Positions 12,553-24,540 of a stretch of DNA of 64,000 nt are shown in pieces. Source of the DNA: Ceratobasidium sp. AG-K (taxonomy: Eukaryota; Basidiomycota; Agaricomycetes; Cantharellales; Ceratobasidiaceae). The notes under the pieces are model-generated. The model did not search any database. It had not been told where the DNA came from and was given only the letters and a program-made list of their open reading frames with translations. The stretch's first letter is position 1, and the number at the start of each line of letters is the position of its first letter. Both the position numbers and the translations under genes were made by a program. The DNA is taken from assembly GCA_037039685.1 (NCBI GenBank), contig JAWNGF010000010.1:1178001-1242000 (forward strand), given 5' to 3'.

Positions 12553-13296
12553 ATACTAACCCACCAGATTCTGAGCTTCGCCTCTTTCCGGTGGCAATTC
12601 AGCCCTCCATTTAGTACTAATGTTAAGATGTTCAACGCATACAGTCTTACCCACTATTATCTTATAATCAGACGAGCCACCAGGTGTCATATCGTCTCGG
12701 CGATATTAAATATCAACGTCCTCGCGAGTGGTCAAGAGACCAAGCGACACATGATGCTTAAGTCGATTGAGACGCTCAAGGAGATGTGTCAGTATACTTC
12801 TCAAAAGAATTCCGCCGAGTCGAAGTAGAAATATCCATATCGCAACGCACGCCACCAGCTGTTGGAACTTTTACCCGATCTACCGGGTCGACAAAGCAGA
12901 AATAAAACCTCATCCTCTCGCGGAAGTGAACCAATTTCCAGGCATTTTAACTTACATTAGCTCTGTTCGAGGGCCGAAGTCATTGGTTTGCTCGCCCTCA
13001 GTTTGCAGACCGTGTCGGAGCTTGTGAGTTCAGTGGCGACCGGGGAATCCTACGCATATGACAGGGACGTAACCATGCGGTTCCGAGATGACAATTTACG
13101 CAAATGTCGCAGAAGATCAGCGATGGCCGGTAGTTTGATCAACGCCAAGCCAAAAAGGACACACAGCTTTCCTAAGACTGTGGAGTGGCTGGGGTCCGAG
13201 GGTTGCTTCGCGAGGAAGTCATCAAATGTATACCACCGACAGTTCGTTTGCCCGCGTTAGCCCCTCTCGTTGCCCCTGCACGAGCCTATTACTAAC
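12553..13296. other. Intergenic, upstream of A3
   Basis: No coding exon was recognised. The last 150 bp share short blocks with the region upstream of A2 (an AAGCCAAAA segment, then GTGGAGTGGCTGGGGTC), consistent with a duplicated promoter or 5' UTR. Confidence 0.4.
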
Positions 13297-15801
13297 ATGT
13301 CGTACTCTCCGCTACCCAATTTGTATCTCTCTCCCCGCAACCCGAGTGACAGCACTGGTGACCATACCCATCGCTCTATGTCTCATTACTCGAGGGAGCC
13401 CATCGAGCTTGAATTGGCAGAGCTTCCTCGTACTCAGTCCGACCACTCGCAGGCCTCGCGATCGCATCTCCCGGAAAAAAATCTCGAAACCGTCGCTTTA
13501 GGCCAGCCACGAGCCACCCTACGAGCGGGGCGGCATGGGAAAACGCGCAGTATCGTACGCAAGATCTGGTTGACTGCGTTTCTGCCTGCTGTTGCGTTCG
13601 CCTACCTCGCATTCTGCTATGTGACTGCTACGCGTTTGGTCCCAGTCCGCATTTGGATGATCGACCAGCCAGCGGATCATCTGTGTGAGTAATTGTGCTC
13701 CGACTCTGGTAAACTGTATTGACATTTCCTCTCAAGACGGAATCAAGGCAGGAGTAACAACTATCAACATCGTAGTGATAGCAATCGCGCTCTTGCCACT
13801 GAAAACCCTCCTCGATGACATCAAGGCGAGTCGAAAATTGCTTGTTTATTAATACAACTGACACGCTCCGGTTTGCAGAGCGAAGAGTTTTTCCGAACAC
13901 TCCACAAGTCGCCGTCGGGTGTCCCTCTGAGGGATATCAACTCAGTTTCTATCCCGTCCAATACCTTTGCCCAGAGCGTCCGAGCTATATTGCAGAATCG
14001 CGCCTCTAGTACGTCCGCCTCATTTAGCTACATGGCAGGCAGTTAAGCAGCATATAGAGTACTACGCAGGCGCCATCTTATCCGGTATTACGGCTGCCCT
14101 GATATCTTCGTTGGCACCTGCCGCACGTGAGTATGGTTCCTCTGTGCTCGAATTAACCAATCCCTCATTCTCGGAACAGTGTCAGTCGGTCTCGTATCGG
14201 CAGACAGCGACATCATGGCAATCGAGGTTGGCGCGATTGGGAAAGACAGCGTATACAGGTTGGTTACTAAGTATGCCGCTTGTTTTGAGTATCTCGATAC
14301 TAAATTCTTCCCAGGTTTGGGTCTGGTATTATAGATATTATAATCAGCGACGTGTTCCAAGGTATGGCTGGTGAAGCAGCCTCTATGGGCTGGGTTCGTA
14401 ATGTACTTGGTAAGCACCTGCACCTTGCGATGGCTTACACGCCACATTCGATTCAGTATGCGATGATTAGGTGCCGAGATTGCATTCGTCCCGACTTCGT
14501 CGAAATACGGTGTCCCAGTGCCGCTTGGCCTTGATCCTACTATTCGCGCACGCTACCTCACAGACGTAGTAATCATGGATCCGATCTGTAACTGGACAAC
14601 CCCAGGGTTACCGGTCGATTCCAATGACACATCATACGCCCAGGTTTTGGTAGATTTGCCGGATTTCAGGTTTCAGATTAGAAGGGGCAAATCAACTTTC
14701 CGTAAGTACGTCCGCTGAGCGAGTAGGTAGTCGCTAAATATGGCTAAAGAAAATGCGTTACAAAAGACCAAATCCTTGGACGTTGCAGGCGACAGTATCT
14801 CCTTGGATCTGTCGAATCTCTTGAACTCGACCAGCATGGATCCAATCACTGACGGAACCATGGCTTGGGTTGTCAGTCGGTGCACATCGTGCAGCCTGCC
14901 TATTTTCGCCTCAGATCAATCAGTGTTCGACCTGTCAGGGTTGCCAACTCGGGAATATCGCTTCAACGACACAACTACTTCATATACGGTCGAATATAGC
15001 GTCCTCGTGTGCCGGCCGCGAGTCTCGATCGAGACCAGGGAGGTCGTTCTCGATGGCACGGGCAAGGCGGAAGTTTTGGAGAGCGCTGGGTTGACCGCGC
15101 AGGGAAACCTCCATCTCTTGCAGACTACGTTATTGCTCGGAAACGTGCGTAATCGATTGGAATAGTCTTTATGTTGGTACTAATGTTGTTCGCATTCGTC
15201 TAGGGCCTAATGAAGTACACTAGTGACTCGGTAAGGATAACAACTCTTAGTTTTGGATATGTTCCGCTCAATGACGTGACGTATGGCAGGGACCCGAAAC
15301 TACCTTTACGGAAATTGGCAGAGCCGCCCAGGTCAAGATGTTCTTTGGCTCCAACCTTGGCAACTCGACAAAAACACCGGTGCTCAGACCCCAAACCATC
15401 GAGGAAATTACCGAACAATACGGACTGGCACAGCAGGCCGCCTTACGCTCCTATCTATCGGGTGCATTAGCGACAGCCTACGTACCCGGGCGTGTTCAGG
15501 TCACCAAGCTCGTCTTTACGAGTTCACTGCCCCACATCATCGTTTCGACAATTCTCTTCTTGTCGGTTGCCCTCTTCATCAACATATGCTACTTACGAGC
15601 GGATATGGAACAGTTTACGCTGTTCTCCGTTGCTACGGCGTTGGCCCGCTCAAACGTTGGAGCTGCATGCGAGGACGCTAAAATCACGGGTCGCGCACAG
15701 AAAGGTGGCGTGTCGGAGGCCACAGCCGTTATGTGGTTGAGGATAGGCAGGTCTACCTGTCCAACAATGGTGGACCCGGGCCGTCTTTGCATATGGAATG
15801 A
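13297..15801 (+). CDS. Family A multi-pass membrane protein, copy A3 (C-terminal frameshift)
   Basis: Ten exons colinear with A2: 13297-13684, 13737-13825, 13879-14008, 14058-14126, 14180-14258, 14315-14409, 14471-14701, 14750-15144, 15204-15230, 15290-15801. The four hydrophobic helices and TDVVIMDPICNW are retained. Intron 2 has a GC donor (gcgagt) where A2 has GT. The last exon is 512 nt instead of 513. One base is missing around 15731-15738, so the literal frame leaves the family tail and runs to a stop at 15901. The shifted frame encodes the normal ending GGPGPSLHME with a stop at 15799-15801. Either this copy has an altered C-terminus or the base is an assembly error. It sits 511 bp upstream of B3. 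Confidence 0.82.
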
Positions 15802-16312
15802 TCTCAGCCCAGGCTGGCGGAGGGACTTGGTGGGGCTTGCGCATATCCTTGGTACTTGTTCGATTGCCAATTTGAGCGAGATATTGTTTTGTGAGCTGTA
15901 GTAGTCCGGCCGTGTACACTAGATACCCAACTCGTTGGGAGTATAACCTACATAAGCGTAAATTATTACAGCTGCCCTTTGTCTACCGTGTGTGAACACC
16001 GCGCATATAGCACCCCGGGCCGGCAATTTTTGCATATCTTCGTTTCCACGCTGTTTGGGGTCCTACCCCTCGATATCAGCTGATGCGCCACATTGTGTGT
16101 TAAAGCATGCGCTTGGACGCCTCGATTGGCCAAGAAGCCAACCGTCTCCGAGTGGCATTCGGTGCCTAATGCTTCGACCAATTTATTGCATCAAATATTC
16201 AACACCTTCGAAATGGAGTTCCGTTTCATCGGCCTTGACTGGATCCTGGGAGCTTTGCGGTGAACGCAAAAACAGTCCCGCCACGATCAGAGCTCAAAGC
16301 GGAGGTTTTACC
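15802..16312. other. Intergenic A3-B3, nothing recognised
   Basis: Apart from the read-through tail of the frameshifted A3 frame (to 15901), no exon or motif was found. It should contain the B3 promoter. Confidence 0.5.
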
Positions 16313-18040
16313 ATGCGTCGCGCTCAATCGTGGCTGTCGATATGTATTACACTAGTGCTAGGAGCAGAGGCTGCGAAAAGTGAGTCCGCAAGTTCTACAG
16401 TGCGTTAAAACATGACTAACCTGACTGCCTCACTTAGCATGGGTGTCGATACCTATTCGCGGACCGGATCGTGTCCAGGACGACTCCCTCAACAGACACC
16501 AGGCAGACGTTAGTGTTGGTACCCCTCCGCAGAACACCTCGTTTTTTGTGAGCATCGGTGGAACGGCCACGTTTGCTCTCACTCCTCAGTGCCTCTTCTG
16601 CCCACAAGAGGGAGACTACGACCCAAAGTACTCGTCGAGCGCTAAGGTTGATGTAAGTTGAACTCGCATCTGGCGTGTGGAAAACTCACCCTCACGCGTT
16701 CTCTATAGTACAGTAATAGAACTGGCGATGCTCTATTCGGTGGATTTCGGGGGAACGAAACCATCACATTTGGGGGTGTTTTGCAGGACGTCGACTCGCC
16801 GTTAAGTACGTTGTAATTTTTGAGCGAGGGTGTCCCACTGACATTTGAAACTAGCATTCGTTGATATCATGTCGCCTGAGTTTCAAGCTCGCCTTGCCGG
16901 AGGCAAGTTGGTCAACCGTGTTCGAGTGAATGAATACTAGATACTGCTTTCAACAGGTCATCTCGGGCTATTGGTACCTCCTGTCAACGAGACCGCCCTT
17001 CGCCAACGAAGCCTCTTGAATCGCTTGAACGAGAAAGGTCAACTACTCAATCCCGTCTGGGGTCTTCGTCTCGGCGGAGAAGATCCCCGGCTAACGATTG
17101 GCGCACTTGATCCAAATGAATACCAAGGAGAAATTAACTGGGTACCGGTTCTCGAGCTGGACGGAACGCCCGCAGTGCAAGTCTCCGCTTTTCGAGGGTA
17201 TCAAGGAGCGGCGCTTCCTTTCCAATATCCTGTCACAGCTTGGATGGACAGTTGTAAGATATCCATATCGGTCTCTTATAACTTTGAGCTAATGCTATAT
17301 TTCCATCAGTTGCTCGGGGCATGAGTATCCCAGACCTTGCGGTGTATATGATGAACGATACGCTTTTGGGACCTCAGGAGAGGATCAACATCTACCCCCC
17401 AACTAACCAAAGCTTTGGGATTTTATGCAACGATACAATGTCACCAAATACTCCGGTGGAATTCTCGGTCGAAATCAATGGTGCGTAACTAGCTCTAGAT
17501 CAATCGGTGGATATTGTAACTTACGTTTCTGGGAATATTAGGCGTTGCTTATCCAATAAACAAGCGAGATTTGGTTCGGCCCGCGAGTCTTGTTTCTGCG
17601 CGGGGGTACTGCAACGTCGGGATCGTGGAATCGTCTGATTCGCTGTTTGGCCTTGGGGTGACGTTTTTACGAAGCGTGTATCTGTGAGTACCGACCATGC
17701 GATGACTCGCTCGGGATGAACATGGTCTATTCGCAGTGCCTATCGATTCCCAACAGAAACATGCCCCGCTTACTTCGGATTTGCTATCCCTAAAGGCTTC
17801 CCGGTCCCATCATCGATCCAAACACCAACAGTTACTCCCACGGACGCTGAAACATGTCTGTCATTTGTTGCACCTAGTTCCACGCCCACTCCGACCATTG
17901 CGAGCCATACGGGGTTATTTGGCTCGAACGGTCAGAAATACCGAGTATACTCAAAGCCGGACGACCAAGTTGAGCTCAGGGGCGTGGATGAACTCAAGGA
18001 GCGGAAGCTGACGGGTGGAAACGTTCAGACAGGAGGATAA
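16313..18040 (+). CDS. Family B secreted pepsin-like protein, copy B3 (pseudoprotease)
   Basis: Eight exons: 16313-16379, 16438-16652, 16709-16805, 16855-16902, 16957-17253, 17310-17480, 17542-17683, 17737-18040. They sum to 447 codons (446 aa). A signal peptide (SICITLVLGAEA) is followed by VSVGTPPQNTSFFVSIGGTA, a pepsin N-lobe start in which the DTGS loop is absent. LRLGGEDPRLTIGALDP, EINWVPV and AWMDSFARG follow, then TFLRSVYLAYRFP and a Pro/Thr-rich tail. Intron 4 uses a GC donor (gcaagt). All junction phases agree with B1 and B2. It is intact and, like its paralogs, has only the second Asp. N-glycosylation-type sites (NxT/S) are frequent. Confidence 0.88.
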
Positions 18041-18123
18041 ATGTGCCTTTCATGTTGTGTGTATCCTTGAAGAATTGTTCCATAGTCTTGTATGCCATAA
18101 TTCAATTTTTTCAGCTACTTAGG

Positions 18124-20432
18124 TCAAGGAATGCTCCGTTTTGTATTGTCTCAGAGCTCCATCCACCTCCTCCATTAGACCTATGTCATGTGAGGCGGAG
18201 CCCGTTGCGGGTCGTGAAGATTAGTGCTCACCTAGAACCGCTTCTTCCTCCAATCTCTGTCCAACGACTTGAAGCCCAATTGGTGCGCCTCTAAACACTT
18301 CTGGATCATCTAGATGCATTACGTCAATAAATAATTCTAATTTTCGAATCGAGGACTTACACATGTGATACACCTCCCTGTCGTCGTCGCTATAAAACTC
18401 ATGCGCTGGCACAGGCTTGTCCAATTTGGGATCCACGAGTGTGACTGGGATTACTCCGGCAGTGTAGTCGACTGCGTTCCAGAGAGATGTGTAGAATGGC
18501 GATCTTCACACGCATATACCCAGTCAGCCCCTTCTGACCCTCAAGGGCAGGTACTCACAAGTTCTTTCCATGCGGCGTGGCGGCGTACGGCACTGCTGGA
18601 GAAATCACAGCGTCTACTGGCCGGCCAGTGGTTGTACGCGATGCTGTAGCCTGCCAGTGATCGAGGTACTCTTTTCGGAGGTCGCGCTTTTGTTTGTGAA
18701 GTTGCCAGAGTTGCCATACGCTCAACGCTGGGATGAAAATGTGAAGACTGGAGGTAGTGAATTTGTAAAGGTACTCACGCTCGATAATGTCGATACCTTT
18801 ATTTTTTGCAGGATCGTGCAATTCATGAGAGTAAAGCGCCGGATCCATAGTCTGAATACGAGGCTCCCCGCTGAGTGCGCATTCCCGACTGTAGTCTTCA
18901 TCCCCGTCCGCCAAGAAAATTTGCTTTTCCTGGTTGAGGGATTAATCCTTGCTCGCGAAGAATTGAAAGAGCCCCAAACGTACCACGTTGAAGAAGATCT
19001 CATCATGCTTCAGGTTCTCCCACTCGATTACTATGCGTGGTTCGATGAGCATATAGCCAGTCGAAATTAGGGCTCCTTACCCTCGTGACCTGCAGCTTCC
19101 AGCGCCTTGCGCATCATATTCATCACTCTGAAAACCGGGGGATGGGGCTTTACCAACCCATCATCGTATAACATCGCAAAGCACTTTTTTCCACCTCGTC
19201 CACCATGTTCAAGTAGCTCGTATGCCTCCTGGTCCCACGTCTTTCGGATGCACAACGGGTCTTTTATCCACGGCCGAGTATCAATGATGGCCTAGCAAAG
19301 GTCAAGTTGGTTGTTTGTCGACAAGAAATGGAATGACAAGCACGTACCTTGGTGAATATTTTTAACCCAGAGATAGAATTTCCCATCGGCCCCAGAACGC
19401 TCATAATACTCTCCTGCCCTTCCAGACAATTCCTAGCTCCGTAGTAGGGAAGTCGACAGTACGAAGGTCGAAGGCTGTATATTCCACACATGGACGCTGG
19501 GATGCGTACTGAGCTGCACCATCGCGTCAGACCAGGTAAGAGAAGAATAAACCACACTTACCCCCCAATGTCAGTTCCGACGCCCAGCGGACTCCCGTGC
19601 ATGGCGATCAGGGCGCCCTCTCCACCTGATGATCCGCCAGATGTGAGCCTCAGGTCATACGGATTGAGAGTACGCCCGAAGACATTGTTAAATGTCTCTC
19701 CCCACTGTTATCGGCCTGGTGAGTATGAATAATAAACATTGAAGCCAGGACATACCATTAACGTCTGAGGGACGTTCGTGCGCACAAAGGGGACAGCACC
19801 GAGGTCGTATAGAATATCCACCAGCACAGAGTTCTCGGCCGCAAAATCACCTATGTTAGCTACATAACCTAATAGTCCGGTAAGTTTTCCGAAAGAATTC
19901 CGAGGGGATACACCGACTCACCATTGATAGTTTCCAACCCCTCCATCGTGAATTGGTCCTTCAAACTAATTGGAAGGCCATGTAGCGGTCCCTTGGGTTT
20001 CTTGTGTTTGGAGAGATATTTGTCCATTTCTTCAGCGCGCGCCAATGCTCGTTCGACAAATATCTCGGTCAGGCAATTTGTCTATAAATGACGTCATATA
20101 TTTATTGTGTTCGGACAGTCGGGTTTGCTCACTGTTTGCTGCGCTACTACTGCCCGTTTATAAAATGCTCTCGTAAGTTGCACGCTACTCCAAGTCCCAT
20201 TTCTAAGTTTCTCCAGGATAACGTCCACGTCCAAGGTATCCGTAATCTCCAACTCGAGCGGAGTGAGCAGACCACATTCGTACGGGACTCGCAGAACATC
20301 CTGAGTTTCCGGAGAAACGCTAATTCTCCAGTCAGGAGGTATCGAGTCGAGCTGGGACTTTTTCTTGGCCTGAGCACGAGTGCGCCAGTCCTCCGAGGAG
20401 GGCGCGTTTGAAGTTGGTTCGGTTTGGCTCAT
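18124..20432 (-). CDS. Amidase-signature family hydrolase
   Basis: The ATG at 20432 begins a protein whose N-terminal helix region reads ELEITDTLDVDVILEKLRNG. The amidase core follows: GPLHGLPISLKDQF supplies the catalytic Lys, TSGGSSGGEGALIA the Gly/Ser-rich signature with the cis-Ser, and GVGTDIGGSIRIPA the nucleophile Ser. The Ser-cisSer-Lys triad is complete. The C-terminal GAPIGLQVVGQRLEEEAVL is typical of fungal amidases that cleave carboxamides to acid plus ammonia. About seven introns are needed. The last junctions and the stop near 18124 are less certain. The specific substrate cannot be told from sequence. The gene converges on B3 with only about 80 bp between them. Confidence 0.83.
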
Positions 20433-20741
20433 TGCTGATCGTCGACATGATGAAAGGTGCGTAATATTTCCAATTATGTGAGGGGCGGGTAAGCACCGGC
20501 GCCTACTGGTGGCAGTTGGCCACAATTCAAGGCCAATGAGCTCGATGTCGTTGGCTCATCGACCGTAGTCTCGTTGAATGACAAGACAAGCGACACTTAT
20601 TTCGTACAAATTATGGGCAGTGGCCACTACGACCATTTGTAATTGGTAAAAGACCCTCACTGAACATCAAAATCACGACAGAATTTCCATCATGCACAAA
20701 GCTTCATTTCGTTATTTCGTAGATACAACCAGTGTCATAGA
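20433..20741. other. Spacer between divergently placed ends, nothing recognised
   Basis: This holds the amidase promoter and the SNU13 3' end. No further coding signal was seen. Confidence 0.5.
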
Positions 20742-21274
20742 CTAAATCAGGAGAGTTTCAATCTTGCGCTTGATAGTCTCGATTTGGGACTGGAGCTCGC
20801 GTGCTTCGTTGGTGGTGACTGAGCACGCAATGACGGGGCGAGTCACGTCGCAGGCGCGGCCGAGGGCAGTTTTGGAGGGGACAAAGACATAGGGGACGTT
20901 CTATAGACTTATTAGTATGTGCAAGTGTGAAGGGATGTTAATGTGCTAACCTTGTCTTCGCACAGGAGAGGAAGGTGCAGCAGAATCTCGATAGGTTCAG
21001 TGTCGGCGGTCAACACGATAAACTCGGCGATACCACGGTTAAGCGTCTTGGTGGCTGCGGAGAAACATAAGCTCGGAGAAGTACCAAAGGTAATAGAAAA
21101 TTACCCTCGTTAGCGCCCTTCTTCAACTGCTTGTACTGCCCAGCCTGCTGCACCAAGTCCAAGATCTAATTTCGACACTTGAGCAAGTTTCTCAATAAAC
21201 AAACACGAACAACATACCTGGTTAGTGAGGTTGGCATCTGCGAGAGGAAAGGCTTTGGGGTTGGGAGCGGCCAT
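20742..21274 (-). CDS. SNU13: Snu13 / 15.5K L7Ae-family snRNP protein
   Basis: Four exons: 21274-21218, 21165-21105, 21054-20951, 20900-20742. They give 127 codons (126 aa, the usual length of the family). L7Ae motifs are clear: [60 protein letters not shown] and [20 protein letters not shown]. In yeast and human this protein binds K-turns in U4 snRNA and box C/D snoRNAs, acting in splicing and rRNA modification. The start [17 protein letters not shown] is typical. All junction phases agree. It is closely related to NHP2, but the sequence pattern fits Snu13 better. Confidence 0.93.
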
Positions 21275-21544
21275 GATGTTTAAATCGTCGTTGGTGGGTC
21301 GACCTCACTACTTGTGGATCCTTGGTCGCGGGAGGGAGAAAGCAAGTGCAAATTGCCAAATAATTTTCCCCAGCTTATGTCAGATCCTGACCGCCGGGCG
21401 CTTATGACTCGGTCACAGAACCCAAACTCGACTATGACTTGCTCTTGGAGAATATAACTGGGTATACGTAACTACTGGAACTTTATATAGCAACATAGCA
21501 ACATGGTCGAAAAGAAATTATCATAGGACATAATCGTATCAAGT
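21275..21544. other. Spacer, nothing recognised
   Basis: This is the SNU13 promoter region. No features could be supported. Confidence 0.4.
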
Positions 21545-22213
21545 CTAGTTCATATACACCATCTTCCACGCCCGCTCCTCTTGTGCCCTGCGCTCCATCT
21601 CGGCATCTTCTTGCGCCCATCGAGCAATCATATCTTCCGATGGAAGTTGGCGATCAACTCCCCAAGACGAAGTCGCCGGAGATTCGGGCAAATCCACCAG
21701 CCATTCGGAGAACATGGCCCTCTCTTCCTGGGATAGCTTTGCATATTCGTGGTCCTGAACACGATTCCAACTGGGAACTGGAGCTCCCAAGGTCGGATGT
21801 TCGATAGGCCTGGAACCATTGGGCCGAACGAGCTGTAGAGCCATGACTCCAATTTCTACCGAAGACTCAGCGGGTTTAGCATTCGACGTGTGGGCGTATT
21901 TTCTAGGAACGCCATTCGCTCGCGCATCCCTATCCGCTTCACGAGCCAACCTCTCAAATATCCGCGCTCGCTCTTCAGGATCCGCACGGGAAACCTCGTC
22001 AAGCGTAGGGATCCAGCAGTGTTTCAGGGGTTCGCTCAGTTGGGTGGATTTAGACGAGACAGATGCTGGAGAGCTACAGCTGCTGGAGAGCGATGGCTGA
22101 GGGGACGAGGATCGCGTAGAGTTGGTCGAACTGGCTTGCGGTGGTCGGGAAAAATACCGAGATTGGTGTGCGTTGCGCTGTTTGAGTATCATTTCTCGAG
22201 TCATCGGAGGCAT
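21545..22213 (-). CDS. Hypothetical protein, Ser-rich N-terminus
   Basis: A single open frame of 222 codons starts at MPPMTREMILKQRNAHQSRY. Residues about 25-60 are a Ser/Thr/Pro low-complexity stretch. The C-terminal half is charged (RADPEERARIFERLAREADR and later EDAEMERRAQEERAWKMVYM) and may form helices or short coiled coil. No signal peptide, membrane segment or known domain is visible. Codon use and lack of stops suggest a real gene. An intron upstream is possible, because a splice-like gtaag-type region lies beyond the start. Function unknown. Confidence 0.6.
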   Translation of the reverse strand: MPPMTREMILKQRNAHQSRYFSRPPQASSTNSTRSSSPQPSLSSSCSSPASVSSKSTQLSEPLKHCWIPTLDEVSRADPEERARIFERLAREADRDARANGVPRKYAHTSNAKPAESSVEIGVMALQLVRPNGSRPIEHPTLGAPVPSWNRVQDHEYAKLSQEERAMFSEWLVDLPESPATSSWGVDRQLPSEDMIARWAQEDAEMERRAQEERAWKMVYMN

Positions 22214-22650
22214 ATCTGATTACCAACATCCATTTTCTTAGTGCCATCAATTACAATAAACTATTTATGGAAACTTACTTGATATCAAATTGGATAGATA
22301 GAAGTCGGTAGATCACAGAAAGGACAGATACGATTCGTAGTGATCTCCCACCAAAGTTTAACACGCCGTATATATAGACTCTGACGGCAGCCACTAGCAG
22401 CCTCCTTGGGCCATAGTCATAACAAAGGCTAGCGAGTCAAAGTTGCTTGTAGGTCCTTTGTTGCTGTTCATTTCGAGTGGGGCTGATGCGCGCTTAGCCT
22501 GATCACTTGGACCATTATTCTCCATTGGACCTTAAAGTCTAATTTACACACAAAACAAATGAAGATTGAAAGTAATAATACACAAACGGTACCACGAATC
22601 TAATGATTAGAAGAATGAGCAAGTTGTATACGTGACCCATGAATGCCCAT
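22214..22650. other. Intergenic, nothing recognised
   Basis: AT-rich stretches only. It is likely the 5' region of the preceding minus-strand gene and the 3' end of the next. Confidence 0.4.
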
Positions 22651-24111
22651 TCACAGCCTCTTCAGACTCTTGGACCTCGACGCAGGCCGAGTGGGCGTAT
22701 GGGAACTCGCAAGCTCCTGGAGCCGCTTCGACGCAGACCTGGTCACCCGCGTCGGCGTATTGGCCTCGATCTCCGCCTGACGAGCCGCCATGGCCCTAGT
22801 CACCCGTCCAGGTGTAGGACTAGGAGCCGACAAACGAAGAAAATTCTAAGCGCAATGTTCTCGTTAGGACCATGAATCCTTGTCTACGAGGACATACCTC
22901 GGCTGCACTGCTGCGCCTCTTCTTCTTTGGTCGTTCTTCAGCTTTGTCTTCAGGCGCCACGTTTTCGACCAACACCCCATCTTCGTCCTCCGAATGGTCC
23001 ATCGCCCGAGCACTCTTGCTTCCCGTCATGCGCAATGTGGAATTAGCCGGTGGGAGTCCATGGATGAGCGAATTCTGAGCCGAAGCAACGCTCAAACGAC
23101 TGGTCGCTCCGAGCACGGCACACTCGATCGAGGACTTGCCGATCGGGATCGAAGGGAGTGATGGGAATTCTGGCATCTGTTTCTGAATGAACGGTGGAAG
23201 GGGTGCAGCAGGTGGAACTCGACGGTGTCCGTGCATCGCACTCAGGCCAATCCCGGTGAGTCCCCACGCGCTTCCAACGAGCTTGGACATGAACGTCGAC
23301 CGGCGTTGGTCTGCACCACCTTCAAACTCGGCCGTATTGGAAGCGTTGTTCGATCCTCGGCTTGGACGTTTGGACGCTAGAGCCGGGAGCAAGTGCGCGG
23401 AACCCGTGCGAGAAGGGGGCGTGGGGGTTGCTTGGCGAGGTTCGTCCAAGTCCATGTTGACGACGTCCATCATATCGACTCCAGCTGTCAATTCAACGAC
23501 GTTCACGCTCGAGACACGTTGGGTCTCCAGAAGCGCTGGGGCAAATATGGGGCATCCAGGGGAAACGTCCTCAGAGCGGGCCGAGCGTAGCGATGCGACT
23601 GGAGTTAGTCCCAGCCGGAACAGGTCTCCGCGAGGCATTAGGGGCATAGGAGATGATGACGCAGGTGCAGCATTGTCCGACATGTCTGGAAGAGAGCTGT
23701 GGGAAAGGGATGTGCTAAGCGCTTCTGAACGCATGGTCAACATGTTGCTTGAGCGAGACACAGTCGGAGGCAGTGGAGAGATGGGAGACGGTGGAGTGGA
23801 GGGCGAGGCAAACCGGCTTGGACGTGGCGCCGGTGGAGGACTGCGTCTGCAAACCTTATTAACATCGTGCCAATAGAATGACTTTGGACTTACTTTCCCT
23901 CTACCATTACCACATCACATCCAGGCGCCACATTCAGTCCATTAGTAGTTAGAATATTCGACCGATCAGCGAGTGCGTTGGCGGTTGTAGGTTTCTTGCG
24001 CATCACATGGAGTCGCTTGAACACCCGACGAATAGGAGTGGAGAAACGGCGAACGGGAGCGTCGCCAACGAGTGCTTTGTGCTTGTGTGTGGAACCTTGA
24101 TGAACAGTCAT
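22651..24111 (-). CDS. Hypothetical, probably nuclear, low-complexity protein
   Basis: Three exons in phase: 24111-23894, 23846-22898 and 22845-22651, for 454 codons (453 aa). The N-terminus is basic (RRFSTPIRRVFKRLHVMRKK). The middle is Ser/Pro-rich, with acidic SEDEDGVLVENVAPEDKAEE followed by an NLS-like RPKKKRRSSAAE. The C-terminus has PGRVTRAMAARQAEIE and RVTRSASKRLQEL, and ends KSLKRL. No enzyme domain is visible. The basic clusters suggest a nuclear or chromatin-linked protein, which is inference. It has no recognisable neighbour relationship. Confidence 0.68.
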
Positions 24112-24540
24112 TGTTTTTAGATTGAATCAAAGAGCGTGAGTGAGGCTGGCAGCGCAAGGTTGAGGTTGAGGTGATGAGCGATGGCTCCAAATAAAGTGGT
24201 CGGGATAGGGGCATATGGCTAGGGGTAATTTGACTAGACACATAAATTAGTGTTAGATAGGAATTGTCTTAATTGGGACAGGAGAAAGTGGGAAATCATG
24301 GTCTTCGTTCCGGCGCTTAGTCGCTGACTTGACGTGCCTGGATTTTTGTGTGCGGTCAGTGTAATGTACGTAACTTGACTTACAAAGTCATTGCGATGTA
24401 TGAAGATCACGTCCCGTACCATAGGATGTAAGATACGTCCGTTTTTGGGCGAGTGGGCAGGCCAATCAGCGAGCAGGGACAAATATACATATCCAACAAG
24501 TAAAGTACATTATTTTAATATTCCCAACTAATATCTGCAG
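24112..24540. other. Intergenic, nothing supported
   Basis: Overlapping short minus-strand frames only. Nothing could be joined to the candidate locus at 24541-25139 or to other genes. Confidence 0.35.
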
